DNA of 15,412 nucleotides from the NCBI GenBank assembly GCA_046047235.1, contig JBJOII010000103.1:1-15412 (forward strand). Reading direction: 5' to 3'. Of the stretch, positions 5,312 to 13,085 are shown piece after piece. The notes beneath the pieces were generated by a model. It was given only the letters and a program-made list of their open reading frames with translations, ran no database searches and was not told the DNA's origin. The DNA is from JBMTVN01 sp046047235. GTDB lineage: Bacteria; Verrucomicrobiota; Verrucomicrobiia; Limisphaerales; JAHDYP01. The position numbers and the translations under genes were made by a program. Each line of letters begins with the position of its first letter. The first letter of the stretch is position 1.

Positions 5312-6642
5312 CATTCCAGGGGTGTGGGGGTGGCGAGGTGTGGGGTGGCGGTGGAGTTGTGGAAGCGGTGGTTTTGCACTCGCTCGAGGAGAACGGGAGG
5401 TCGGGTATCTTCTGATGTGAGCGTGAGCTGGACGTGGTCGAGAGTGAGGTTGTGGGCGTTGCGGGCGTAGAGTCCCCAGGAGGGAAGGGATCTGGGGTCG
5501 ACACCGGGGGAGGTGACTTCGAGTGTGGGCGGATTGGTGGAGCCCAAGTATTCGAAGGAGGAGCTGCGGATGGTGATGTTTTGGATCGGGTCATCCGTCC
5601 AGCTTTCAACGGAGAGCGCGGCGCGGTAGACGCTGGTGGCATGGAGGTTCTGGATGGTGATGCGGTTGGCGGTATTGCCGGGGCGGGTCCATATGGAGAC
5701 GGGGGAGGCGACGTTGTGCATAGTGATATCGGAGAGCAGGACATCTTCGAGCGGGCCGGTGGTGGCGTCCCATGCGCCGGGTTGGAGGACGATACCGGCG
5801 AGCATATTGGTGCGGCGTTTTTCACCTGAGGTGCGGTGGGGTTGCCGGCCGGGGCCGAGGAAGAGGCAATCCTGGACGACGAGGTTGCGGGCGGGCCCGA
5901 TGAGGCGGATGCCGTTGCAGGAGGAATTGATGGTGCAGTTGCGGATGAGCGTTTGGTTCCAGTAACGTCCAGCGATGGCGTCGTCGCCGGTATAGAACTG
6001 GCAGTCGGTGATCGTGACGTTGTTGCACCATTGGTCCGGGGTTCCGCGCCAGTGTATGCCGTCCCAACCGCCGATAAAGCGGCAGTCTTGGATATCGACA
6101 TCGTTGGAATTGAGGAGGAGGACCGCGTAGTTAGCGGAGTCGAGGAACTGGATATCGTGGAGAGAGATTTGGTTGCAGCCGGTGAGCAGGATTGTATGGG
6201 GGCCGCGCATATGTTCTTCGCCGAGGGGGTCGTGGACTTGATTGCCGTTGACTGTTCCGGGGCCGGTGATGTGGACATCCTGGATATTCACCCCGAGGAG
6301 GAGTGCGCGGTGCCAGCGGCCGTAGTTGAATCCTGGCGGTGCTATGCGGGGGTCGGGGGAGGCGTAGTGGTCGAGGTTCGTGGAGCCAGTGAGCGTGGCG
6401 CCGTCGGCGAGGTGGAGTGTGATGTGGCTTTTGAGGTGGAGAGTGCCGGAGAGGTAGTTGCCAGGGGGGAGTAGGACTTGGCTGGGCGGGTTTTGGGTGC
6501 AGGCATTGATGGCCTGTTGGATGGCGGGAGTATCTGGGGTGGAGCCGTCGCCGGTGGCGCCGAAGTCGCGGACGTTGAAGATGGCGGCTGTGCAGTTGAG
6601 CGAGAGGAGGGAGGTGAGAGCGATAGCGTGGAGAGTTTTCAT
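5311..6642 (-). CDS. Secreted right-handed beta-helix protein, GH28/polygalacturonase-like
   Basis: The protein has 443 residues. A signal peptide ends near CTAA|IFN (20/21). It is followed by NVRDFGATGDGSTPDTPAIQ, the classic start of the pectate-lyase-3/GH28 beta-helix. Repeated beta-helix turns with Asn and Asp ladders (VTITDCQF, TLIRNCTI) continue to about residue 420. GH28 enzymes hydrolyse galacturonan or related sugars outside the cytoplasm. Candidate catalytic acids are D194 in GGWDGIHW and D220/D221 in TGDDAI. The usual Gly-His-Gly site appears as Cys-Asn-Gly (242-244), so the conserved histidine is missing and polygalacturonase activity is doubtful; a different glycosidase, a lyase or a binding role is possible. 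Its ATG overlaps the RND gene stop by four bases, so it is the last gene of the pump operon. No Shine-Dalgarno sequence is seen. The fold call is firm, the reaction is not. Confidence 0.85.
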   Translation of the reverse strand: MKTLHAIALTSLLSLNCTAAIFNVRDFGATGDGSTPDTPAIQQAINACTQNPPSQVLLPPGNYLSGTLHLKSHITLHLADGATLTGSTNLDHYASPDPRIAPPGFNYGRWHRALLLGVNIQDVHITGPGTVNGNQVHDPLGEEHMRGPHTILLTGCNQISLHDIQFLDSANYAVLLLNSNDVDIQDCRFIGGWDGIHWRGTPDQWCNNVTITDCQFYTGDDAIAGRYWNQTLIRNCTINSSCNGIRLIGPARNLVVQDCLFLGPGRQPHRTSGEKRRTNMLAGIVLQPGAWDATTGPLEDVLLSDITMHNVASPVSIWTRPGNTANRITIQNLHATSVYRAALSVESWTDDPIQNITIRSSSFEYLGSTNPPTLEVTSPGVDPRSLPSWGLYARNAHNLTLDHVQLTLTSEDTRPPVLLERVQNHRFHNSTATPHLATPTPLE

Positions 6643-9600
6643 GGGGTGGAGGTTTCGGGGATGGGTTCGGCGGCGCTGATCGTTTCGAGGCCGAGTTCAT
6701 CGGCGATGACCATGGTTGCGGGGATGAAGGTCATGACGACGACGGCGGAGACGAGAGTGCCGATACCGAGGGAGATGGCCATGGGGACGAGGAAGAGGGC
6801 TTGGACACTGGTTTCGAGGATCATGGGGGTGAGGCCGAGGAAGGTGGTGAGGGCGGTGAGGAGGATGGGGCGGAAGCGGCGGAGGGCGGCTTTTTCGATG
6901 GCCTGGAGTGGGGTGAGGCCTTGTTGCTGGTAGGAGTTGCGGGTGATGGCCATGACGAAGGCGCCATTCACGACCATACCGCAGAGGGCGATCATGCCGA
7001 AGATACTGAACACGCTGAGGTCGAAGCCCATGAGCATGTGGCCGAGGACGGCGCCGGCGAGGCTCCAGGGGATCATGAGGAAGACCACGAGAGCCTGGGT
7101 GTAGCTGCGGAGGAGAGAGGCCATGATGGCGTAGATGGTGAACAGCGCGGCGATGAGGCCCCAGGTGAGGTTGAGCATGGATTCCCGTTGTTCGCGTTGT
7201 TCGCCTTCGAAGGAGCAGAGGAGGCCGGGGTATTTGGCGAGGATGGCGGGGAGTTCAGATTTCTCGAAGGAGGAGAGGACTTTGTTTCCGGTGGTGATGC
7301 CGGGGACGACATTGCCGGTGACATTGTGGACGCGGGCGCCGTCGACGCGTTCGATGCGGGTAGGGGCTTGGGTGGTGAGGATACGGGCGGCCTGGTGGAG
7401 GGGGATTTCGCCGCCGCCGGGGATTTGGATGAGGAGGTTTTCGAGGGCGGCGAGGGATTGGCGTTCGTGCGGGGGGAGTTTGACCATGACGCGGAGTTCA
7501 TCGCGGTCGCGGGGTTGGCGGAGGGCTTCGGCACCGTAGAAAGCGTGGCGTATTTGGCGGCCGAGTTCGCGGGCATCGAGGCCGAGGCTACGTCCCTCCG
7601 GTTTGATTTCGAAGTTCAGCTGGGGCATTTCGCTGCCGAAGCCTTTGCGGACGTCTTCGACGCCGGGGTAGTTCTCGAGAGTGGCGGCGATTTCCGTGGC
7701 GGCCACTTGGAGCGTTTCGATATCGGGGTGGGCGATTTGGATATCGATTTCGGCGGAGCCGCCGGGGCCGATGAGGTAATCGAAGAAGATGGATTCGAGG
7801 TCGGGGATATCGGGGATGTGTTCCCGCCAGAGAGAGGCGAACTGGGATCCGGTGATTATGCGTTGGGATTGTTCCACGAGGCGGACAGAGACTTCGCCGG
7901 CGTTGGAATTACGTTCCGCGACTGAGGCGGTGATACCGACCAGAATATTGGTTTCGCCGGTGGCGGCGAGGGCTTGGCGGGCGGCGTGTTCGATTTCGAA
8001 GACCACTTCGCGGGTGCGCTGAACGGCGGTTCCGGCGGGCATTTCGATTTCGGCCTGGACGAATGGCGTTTCGATGGAGGGGCGGAACGCGAAATTGACG
8101 CGGCCGCTGAAGGTATAGGCGGTGGTGAGCGTGAGGGCGGCGAGGAAGAGCGTGGCGGTGAGGTAGCGGTGGCGGATGGCGGCGCTGAGGACGGGGGCGT
8201 ACCAGCGGTCGATTGCGTTATCGATGCGGACGCGGAGGCGGGTTTGGGCGTTATTGAAGCGTTCGAACCAGGCGATACGGGCGATGCGGTTTTGGTAGGC
8301 GAGGTGGGAGGGTAGGATCAGGAGGCATTCGATGAGCGAGACCGAGAAGACGGCGATGACGACGGCGGGCAGGACATAGAAGAAGCGGCCGGTTTCGCCG
8401 GGAACGAAGAGGAGCGGGAGGAAAGCGATGATGTTAGTGGAGACGGCGAAGACCACGGGGATGGTCATTTCGCGTACGCCGTGGATGGCGGCGTCAAGGC
8501 GGTTCATGCCCTCGGACATTTTGTGGAAGATATCTTCACCGACGACGACGGCATCATCGACGACGATACCGAGTGTGATGATGAAGCCGAAGAGGGAGAT
8601 CATATTGATACTGGCGTCGAGGGCGGGGAGGAGGAAGAGGGAGCCGAGGATGGAGACGGGGATGCCTGCTGCGGTCCAGAAGGCGACACGGAGTTCGAGG
8701 AAGAGGCCGAGGGCGAGGATGACGAGGAGGAGGCCGAGGGCGCCGTTGGTCATGAGCATTTGGATGCGTTCCGCATAGGCTACCGAGCGGTCATAGGTGA
8801 CCGTGAGACCGACGCTGGGTGGGAGGTGGGGTTTTTCGCGTTCGATGAAGCGTTTGACTGCGCGGGCGACCGTGAGGGGGGATTGGGATTCCGAGCTATT
8901 GACGGCGAGCCAGATGGAGGGGCGGCCGTCGAAGTAGGATTCCCGTTCTGATTCCTCGAAGCCTTCGCGAACATCGGCGATATCGCTGAGGCGGATCTTG
9001 GTGCCGTCGGGTCGGCTGATGACGGCGATATCCCTGAAATCGCTGGCGAGGTTTTTGCGTTCGGCGGTTTTGAGGAGGATATCGCCGCCGGGTGTTTTGA
9101 TGGATCCGGCGGGGACATCGAGGGCGGAGGCATCGATGGCGCGGGCGACATCTTCGAGGCGGAGGTTGAGGGCGCGGAGTTTGGCCTGGGAGATTTCGAC
9201 GTGGACTTCGGGGCGGCGCATGCCGCGGATATCGACGAGCGAGATATCGGGTTCTGCGAGCAGGCCGGCTTCGATTTGGCGGGCGAAGCTGACGAGGCCG
9301 TGCTGGTCGAGGTCGCCATAGAGAGAGAGGTAGAGCACGCCGCGGCGGCGTCCGCCGTCGAGGGAGATGCGGGGAGGTTCTGCGTCATCGGGGAAGAGGC
9401 TGATGCGTTGGACGGCGGCGGTGACCTCCTGGAGGCCGCGGTTGCGGTCGGTGCCGGGGGTGAGTTCGGCGGTGAGGGTGGCGCTGCCTTCGCGGGCGAC
9501 TGAGCGGACTTCGCGGATGAGGTCCATGCCGCGGAGTTGGGCTTCGATGGGGAGGATGATGGAGTGTTCGACTTCTTCCGGGCTGGCGCCGCGGTATTCC

Positions 9601-9770
9601 ATGGAGATTTGGACGACATCGAGGGAGAACGTGGGGAAGATTTCCTGTCGGATATGGCGGGCGACGAGGAGGCCGGTGGTGACGACGGCCAGCATGAGCA
9701 GGTTTGCGGCGACGTGGTTTTGGGCGAACCAGGCGCGGAGGCCCTGATGGGATGGGGGTGGGGGGGTCAT
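6639..9770 (-). CDS. RND-family efflux transporter, inner-membrane permease (AcrB/HAE1-like)
   Basis: At 1043 residues the protein has the normal length for an AcrB-type pump: a proton-driven inner-membrane trimer that moves substrates from the periplasm or membrane outward through an adaptor and outer-membrane channel. The N-terminus, RAWFAQNHVAANLLMLAVV, is TM1. Two large periplasmic loops follow (about residues 45-335 and 560-865), with two sets of six membrane segments. TM4 carries the proton-relay pair D405-D406 in GIVVDDAVVVGEDI, matching AcrB D407/D408. TM10 reads GMVVNGAFVMAI (931-942): the AcrB relay lysine is absent and, from memory, related pumps usually have VVVND here. It starts inside the adaptor stop (ATGA overlap, 9767-9770) and ends inside the next gene's start. 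No TolC-like gene is in the operon, so the channel must be encoded elsewhere. The substrate is unknown. Confidence 0.95.
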   Translation of the reverse strand: MTPPPPSHQGLRAWFAQNHVAANLLMLAVVTTGLLVARHIRQEIFPTFSLDVVQISMEYRGASPEEVEHSIILPIEAQLRGMDLIREVRSVAREGSATLTAELTPGTDRNRGLQEVTAAVQRISLFPDDAEPPRISLDGGRRRGVLYLSLYGDLDQHGLVSFARQIEAGLLAEPDISLVDIRGMRRPEVHVEISQAKLRALNLRLEDVARAIDASALDVPAGSIKTPGGDILLKTAERKNLASDFRDIAVISRPDGTKIRLSDIADVREGFEESERESYFDGRPSIWLAVNSSESQSPLTVARAVKRFIEREKPHLPPSVGLTVTYDRSVAYAERIQMLMTNGALGLLLVILALGLFLELRVAFWTAAGIPVSILGSLFLLPALDASINMISLFGFIITLGIVVDDAVVVGEDIFHKMSEGMNRLDAAIHGVREMTIPVVFAVSTNIIAFLPLLFVPGETGRFFYVLPAVVIAVFSVSLIECLLILPSHLAYQNRIARIAWFERFNNAQTRLRVRIDNAIDRWYAPVLSAAIRHRYLTATLFLAALTLTTAYTFSGRVNFAFRPSIETPFVQAEIEMPAGTAVQRTREVVFEIEHAARQALAATGETNILVGITASVAERNSNAGEVSVRLVEQSQRIITGSQFASLWREHIPDIPDLESIFFDYLIGPGGSAEIDIQIAHPDIETLQVAATEIAATLENYPGVEDVRKGFGSEMPQLNFEIKPEGRSLGLDARELGRQIRHAFYGAEALRQPRDRDELRVMVKLPPHERQSLAALENLLIQIPGGGEIPLHQAARILTTQAPTRIERVDGARVHNVTGNVVPGITTGNKVLSSFEKSELPAILAKYPGLLCSFEGEQREQRESMLNLTWGLIAALFTIYAIMASLLRSYTQALVVFLMIPWSLAGAVLGHMLMGFDLSVFSIFGMIALCGMVVNGAFVMAITRNSYQQQGLTPLQAIEKAALRRFRPILLTALTTFLGLTPMILETSVQALFLVPMAISLGIGTLVSAVVVMTFIPATMVIADELGLETISAAEPIPETSTP

Positions 9771-10927
9771 GAGCCGGGCTGAATGGACTGGGCGTTGATT
9801 TTCATATCGGGGAGGGCGACGCGGAGGTCACTGGTGATGAGTTGTTCTCCGGGTTGGACCGGGGCGGTAATGGAGACCGTGTCCTCGCTGTGCCAGAGAA
9901 CGGTGGCCTGGCGGATTTGGAGGGTTTGGTTGGCATCAGCGATCCAGATGCGGTTGCCTTCGCGGAGGGCGGTTCGGTTAATGACGAAGACGTTGGAGAG
10001 TTGGCCGGCGTGGATATCGACGCGGACGTAGCTGCCGAGGAGGAGTGGGGCGGTCGATTCGTTGTCCGGCTGGAGGGGGTTTTGGATTTCGACGAGGATG
10101 CGGGCCATGCGGCCGGATTCTTCCATATTGCCGAGGAGCTGGATGACTTGGCCCTGGTAGCGGTTGGGTGAGGGTGTGCCGTTGTCGAGCGTGATTGTGG
10201 CGGTTGCGCCGGTGTGGGTGGCTGAGGGGAGCTGGATATGCTGGAGTTTATCGGTGGGTATGGCGACCTGGACCCAGAAGGCGTCGGTGCCGACGAGTGT
10301 GACCGTGGCGTCACCGGGGTCGACGCGTTGGCCGATTTCGACTGATTCATTGAGAACGAGAGCGTTGAAGGGGGTGGGGAGCGTATGGCGTGCGAGGAGT
10401 TCGCGGTTACGGTCGAGTCTGGCCTTGAGGCGTTCGAGTTCGGCGGTGCGGGTGAGGAGTTCGGCTTCGAGGGCGGCGGACTCGGTGCTGGGGATGACTT
10501 TTTCGGCGGCGAGGCGTTGGCCTTCCCGGGATTTGCGTTGGGCTTCCTGGAATTCGGCCTGGCCCCGGGCGAGTTCGGCTTGGGCTTCGCGGAGGTTGAT
10601 TTGGGCGAGGGCGGGGTCGATGGAGAAGAGTGGGTCTCCTTTTTGGAGGGTGCCTCCGGGGATGAGTTTGGGGTTGAGTTGGATGATATGGCCGCTGACC
10701 TGGGGTTCGACTGTGACTTGTTGGGCGGGTATGACGGAGCCGTAGGCGGAGACGTGGATGGTTTGGTTGGTGGGCTGGAGGGGGGAGGTTTTGACGATTT
10801 TCGGGGGGCGGACTTCTTCTTCGGGCCGGGTGGTGGGGCCGGTGAAGTAGATCCAGGCGCTGGCGATGCCGGCGGCGGCGAGGATGGCGAGGATTTTGAG
10901 TGGGGATACGTGGGCTTTGTTGGGCAT
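9767..10927 (-). CDS. RND efflux periplasmic adaptor (membrane-fusion protein, HlyD/AcrA-like)
   Basis: From the ATG at 10927 the protein has 386 residues. A single N-terminal membrane anchor (about 10-28, LKILAILAAAGIASAWIYF) has no lipobox. A barrel-sandwich (lipoyl-like) half-motif appears at VEPQVSGHIIQL near 73-84. An alpha-helical hairpin, rich in Glu, Arg, Ala and Gln, follows at about 105-180. The second half-motif, with ESVEIGQRVDPG, is near 194-205. Beta-barrel and membrane-proximal domains run to the end. It bridges the RND pump to an outer-membrane channel. The frame is open upstream to 11056, but those 43 residues are a proline-rich run that would precede a membrane anchor and crowd the divergent gene, so I prefer 10927. 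No Shine-Dalgarno sequence precedes either start. It is the first gene of the adaptor-RND-beta-helix operon. Confidence 0.92.
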   Translation of the reverse strand: MPNKAHVSPLKILAILAAAGIASAWIYFTGPTTRPEEEVRPPKIVKTSPLQPTNQTIHVSAYGSVIPAQQVTVEPQVSGHIIQLNPKLIPGGTLQKGDPLFSIDPALAQINLREAQAELARGQAEFQEAQRKSREGQRLAAEKVIPSTESAALEAELLTRTAELERLKARLDRNRELLARHTLPTPFNALVLNESVEIGQRVDPGDATVTLVGTDAFWVQVAIPTDKLQHIQLPSATHTGATATITLDNGTPSPNRYQGQVIQLLGNMEESGRMARILVEIQNPLQPDNESTAPLLLGSYVRVDIHAGQLSNVFVINRTALREGNRIWIADANQTLQIRQATVLWHSEDTVSITAPVQPGEQLITSDLRVALPDMKINAQSIQPGS

Positions 10928-10963
10928 GGGAGAGCGGCTGGGGTCTTGGTGGCTAGGGGGTGG

Positions 10964-10993
10964 AGGATAGGGTTTTGGGGTGGGTGGAGACAA
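10964..10993 (-). promoter_or_regulatory. Candidate promoter of the adaptor-RND-beta-helix operon
   Basis: On the - strand TTGTCT (10988-10993) and TATCCT (10964-10969) are spaced by 18 bases, each matching consensus at four of six positions. Transcription from near 10957 would give a 30-base leader before the ATG at 10927. The position supports that start over the one at 11056. The 148-base gap to the divergent gene at 11076 holds no other clear signal and no obvious regulator operator. Confidence 0.3.
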
Positions 10994-11075
10994 CGGCAAA
11001 TGGCGGTTGGGTGGGGTTGTGGTGCATGCATTTTCCTTTCCCTGAAGGCGGGTCATTTGATATTGAACCCCCCTT

Positions 11076-12035
11076 ATGCGCTTTGTTCGATACTGCGTTA
11101 CCGCTTTCCTTTTTTTGGCTTTGGGGTTTGGGGCTTGGGCTGAGGATTACAAGTTAGCCAATGGCAACACTTTGAGTGGTGAGATTGCGTCCGCGGACGA
11201 GGACGGCATGGTGGTGCGGCTGGAGATAGGGGGGTTTTCGCAGCGGACGCCGTGGGTGAGTTTTTCGCAGGAGACCTTGAGGAAGTTGCGGGAGAATCCT
11301 GAGTTGGCGGAGTTTGTGGACATTTTCATTGAGATTCCGATGGAGGAATGGATTGCGCAGCAGAAGAAGCGGGAGATTGTGGTGCGCGAGGTGGCGAACC
11401 GTGTGGAGCGTCCTGAGCCGGCTCCTTCATTGATTGGGGCGTTTAACGGGCTGATGGGTTATTTAATGCTGGTGGTGTTGGTGGTGGCGAATTTGTATGC
11501 GGCGTATGAGGTCGCTTTGTTCCGGGGGCACAACGTGGGGTTAGTCTGTGGGTTATCGTTTATTTTGCCGGTGGTGGGTCAGGTTCTGTTTCTTTCGGTG
11601 CCATCGGCGGGGGGGCATCATGCGGTGGAGGAGGAGGTGCCCGCAGAGGATTTGGCAGGGTCTTCGCTGTCGGCTCCTTTGGCTGGGGGGGCTGCTCCTG
11701 CGGGTGGTGGCGGTGGGTTGTCGTTGGCTTCGATGGAGAAGGCGGGTGGAGCCTCGGCCCAGAGTCAGCCCCAGGTCTTTCAGCGGAGCGACCACAATTT
11801 TGACCGGCGGTTTTTTGAGACCAAGTTTCCGGGGTTTTTCCGAATGGTGTTGGGGCCGGCTGAGCGGGACATGGTTTTAGTATTTCGCACGCCGAAGCAG
11901 GAATTTGTGGGCAAGCGGATTAGTCGTATTTCGTCGAGCGAGTTGCATCTGGTGCTGTTGGCCGGGGGCGAGAAGAGCATCGGCTTTTCCGAGATGACGA
12001 GTGTGGTTTTGCGGCACAAGGATGCGAAGGGCTAG
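11076..12035 (+). CDS. Membrane protein of unknown function with signal peptide and small beta-rich end domains
   Basis: I do not recognise a named family. The protein has 319 residues. Residues 1-22 form a signal peptide ending AWA|EDY. Residues 25-75 read as a small beta domain (YKLANGNTLSGEI, then FSQRTPWVSFSQETL), similar in style to SH3- or Sm-like periplasmic domains found in PVC-group proteins. A charged helical linker follows to about 115. Two hydrophobic segments lie at about 122-147 and 154-176. A Gly/Ala/Pro-rich disordered stretch runs from about 180 to 232. A C-terminal domain (about 242-315) ends with FVGKRISRISSSELHLVLLA and IGFSEMTSVVL, a pattern resembling the N-terminal domain. 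The stop is six bases before fmt, so the two genes are probably cotranscribed. It diverges from the efflux operon. No Shine-Dalgarno sequence precedes the ATG. Confidence 0.8.
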   Translation: MRFVRYCVTAFLFLALGFGAWAEDYKLANGNTLSGEIASADEDGMVVRLEIGGFSQRTPWVSFSQETLRKLRENPELAEFVDIFIEIPMEEWIAQQKKREIVVREVANRVERPEPAPSLIGAFNGLMGYLMLVVLVVANLYAAYEVALFRGHNVGLVCGLSFILPVVGQVLFLSVPSAGGHHAVEEEVPAEDLAGSSLSAPLAGGAAPAGGGGGLSLASMEKAGGASAQSQPQVFQRSDHNFDRRFFETKFPGFFRMVLGPAERDMVLVFRTPKQEFVGKRISRISSSELHLVLLAGGEKSIGFSEMTSVVLRHKDAKG

Positions 12036-12041
12036 AGCTGG

Positions 12042-13010
12042 ATGGATGCTGGAGAGCAGCGGGCGCGGGTAGTTTTCATGGGGACGGCCGATTTGGCGGC
12101 CGAATGCCTGCGGCATTTGTTGATGGGGGGAGGATATGAGGTTGTTGGGGTGGTGACGCAGCCTGATCGGCCGCGTGGGAGGTCGATGCGTTTGCTGCCG
12201 GGGCCGGTGAAGGAATTGGCGGTGGGGCGGGGTTTGGAGGTGTTGCAACCAGAGCGGGCGCGGGACGGGGTTTTTCTTGGCCAGCTTGAGGCGTGGGCGC
12301 CGGATTTCATTGTCGTTGCGGCCTACGGTCAGATCCTTCCAAAGGCGTTATTGGAACTTCCTCGTTTTGGTTGTGTGAACGTTCATACCTCCCTATTGCC
12401 GAGGTATCGGGGGGCGGCGCCCATTCAGTGGGCCATTGCGAACGGGGATGCGGAGACGGGTGTGACCTTGATGCGGGTGGTGGAGGAGTTGGATGCGGGT
12501 GACATTTTGGTGCAGCGATCCACCCCGATTGGTGCGAGGGAGACGGGGCAGGAGCTGCATGATCGTCTGGCGGTGATGGGGGGGGAGATGTTGCGGGAGT
12601 ATGTTCCGCAGATTTTGCGCGGGGAGCTGAAGGGGGTGCCGCAGCCGGTTGAGGGGGAGACGTATGCGCGCAAGATTACCAAGCAGGATGGGAGAGTGGA
12701 CTGGGGTCAGGACGCGCGGGCGGTTTACAACCGGTTTCGGGCGTTTCAGCCATGGCCTGGAGGAATGACTTGGGTTGCGGGTGAGGGAGAGCCATGGTTG
12801 TTGAAAGTTTGTGCGGCGGAGCTGGCTGAGGGCAAGGGGGAGCCGGGGGAAGTGATTGAGGTGATGCCTGACAGGTTGCGTGTGGCGTGTGGGTCGGGGG
12901 CTTTGGATTTGCTGGAGCTGCAGCGGGAGGGAGGACGGCGGTTGCCGGTGGGGGATTTTCTGAGGGGGGTAAAGCTTGAACGAGGTACACGATTCGTGAC
13001 GCTGTCTTGA
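12042..13010 (+). CDS. fmt: Methionyl-tRNA formyltransferase
   Basis: This cytoplasmic enzyme transfers a formyl group from 10-formyl-tetrahydrofolate to the amino group of Met-tRNA-fMet, allowing bacterial translation initiation. At 322 residues it has the normal length. The Rossmann-like catalytic domain starts RVVFMGTADLAAE. The family signature NVHTSLLPRYRGAAPIQWAI (113-132) contains the catalytic Asn113 and His115, and D151 in EELDAGDIL matches the third catalytic residue. The C-terminal OB-like domain begins around RKITKQDGRVDWG and includes RFRAFQPWPGG. The start at 12042 gives the expected short lead-in; a later ATG would cut into the first beta strand. The gene lies six bases after the unknown membrane protein gene, and its stop overlaps the -35 box of the next gene's promoter. 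The pairing of fmt with def, common elsewhere, is not seen here. Confidence 0.97.
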   Translation: MDAGEQRARVVFMGTADLAAECLRHLLMGGGYEVVGVVTQPDRPRGRSMRLLPGPVKELAVGRGLEVLQPERARDGVFLGQLEAWAPDFIVVAAYGQILPKALLELPRFGCVNVHTSLLPRYRGAAPIQWAIANGDAETGVTLMRVVEELDAGDILVQRSTPIGARETGQELHDRLAVMGGEMLREYVPQILRGELKGVPQPVEGETYARKITKQDGRVDWGQDARAVYNRFRAFQPWPGGMTWVAGEGEPWLLKVCAAELAEGKGEPGEVIEVMPDRLRVACGSGALDLLELQREGGRRLPVGDFLRGVKLERGTRFVTLS

Positions 13011-13034
13011 CTGTCTGGGGTTGACTCCTAGACT
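13007..13034 (+). promoter_or_regulatory. Candidate promoter of the MFS transporter gene
   Basis: TTGACT (13007-13012, five of six to consensus) and TAGACT (13029-13034, four of six) are spaced by 16 bases. The -35 box overlaps the fmt stop codon. The expected start near 13041 leaves about 45 bases of leader before the ATG at 13086. This is one of the better-looking promoters in the window, and it suggests the transporter can be expressed separately from fmt. Confidence 0.5.
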
Positions 13035-13085
13035 GCAACGCTGCTTCGGAGCTGGCGTGTGGGTGTCGGCTGGAGCTTGATTCGA

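Noticed and set aside
6801..7925. A 374-residue + strand open frame opposite the RND gene
   Set aside because: It is low-complexity Glu/Gly/Asp sequence mirroring the RND codons, an antisense artefact of the strand bias.
10928..11056. N-terminal extension of the adaptor to 11056
   Set aside because: It would add 43 proline-rich residues before the membrane anchor and leave only 19 bases to the divergent gene. A promoter match lies inside it.
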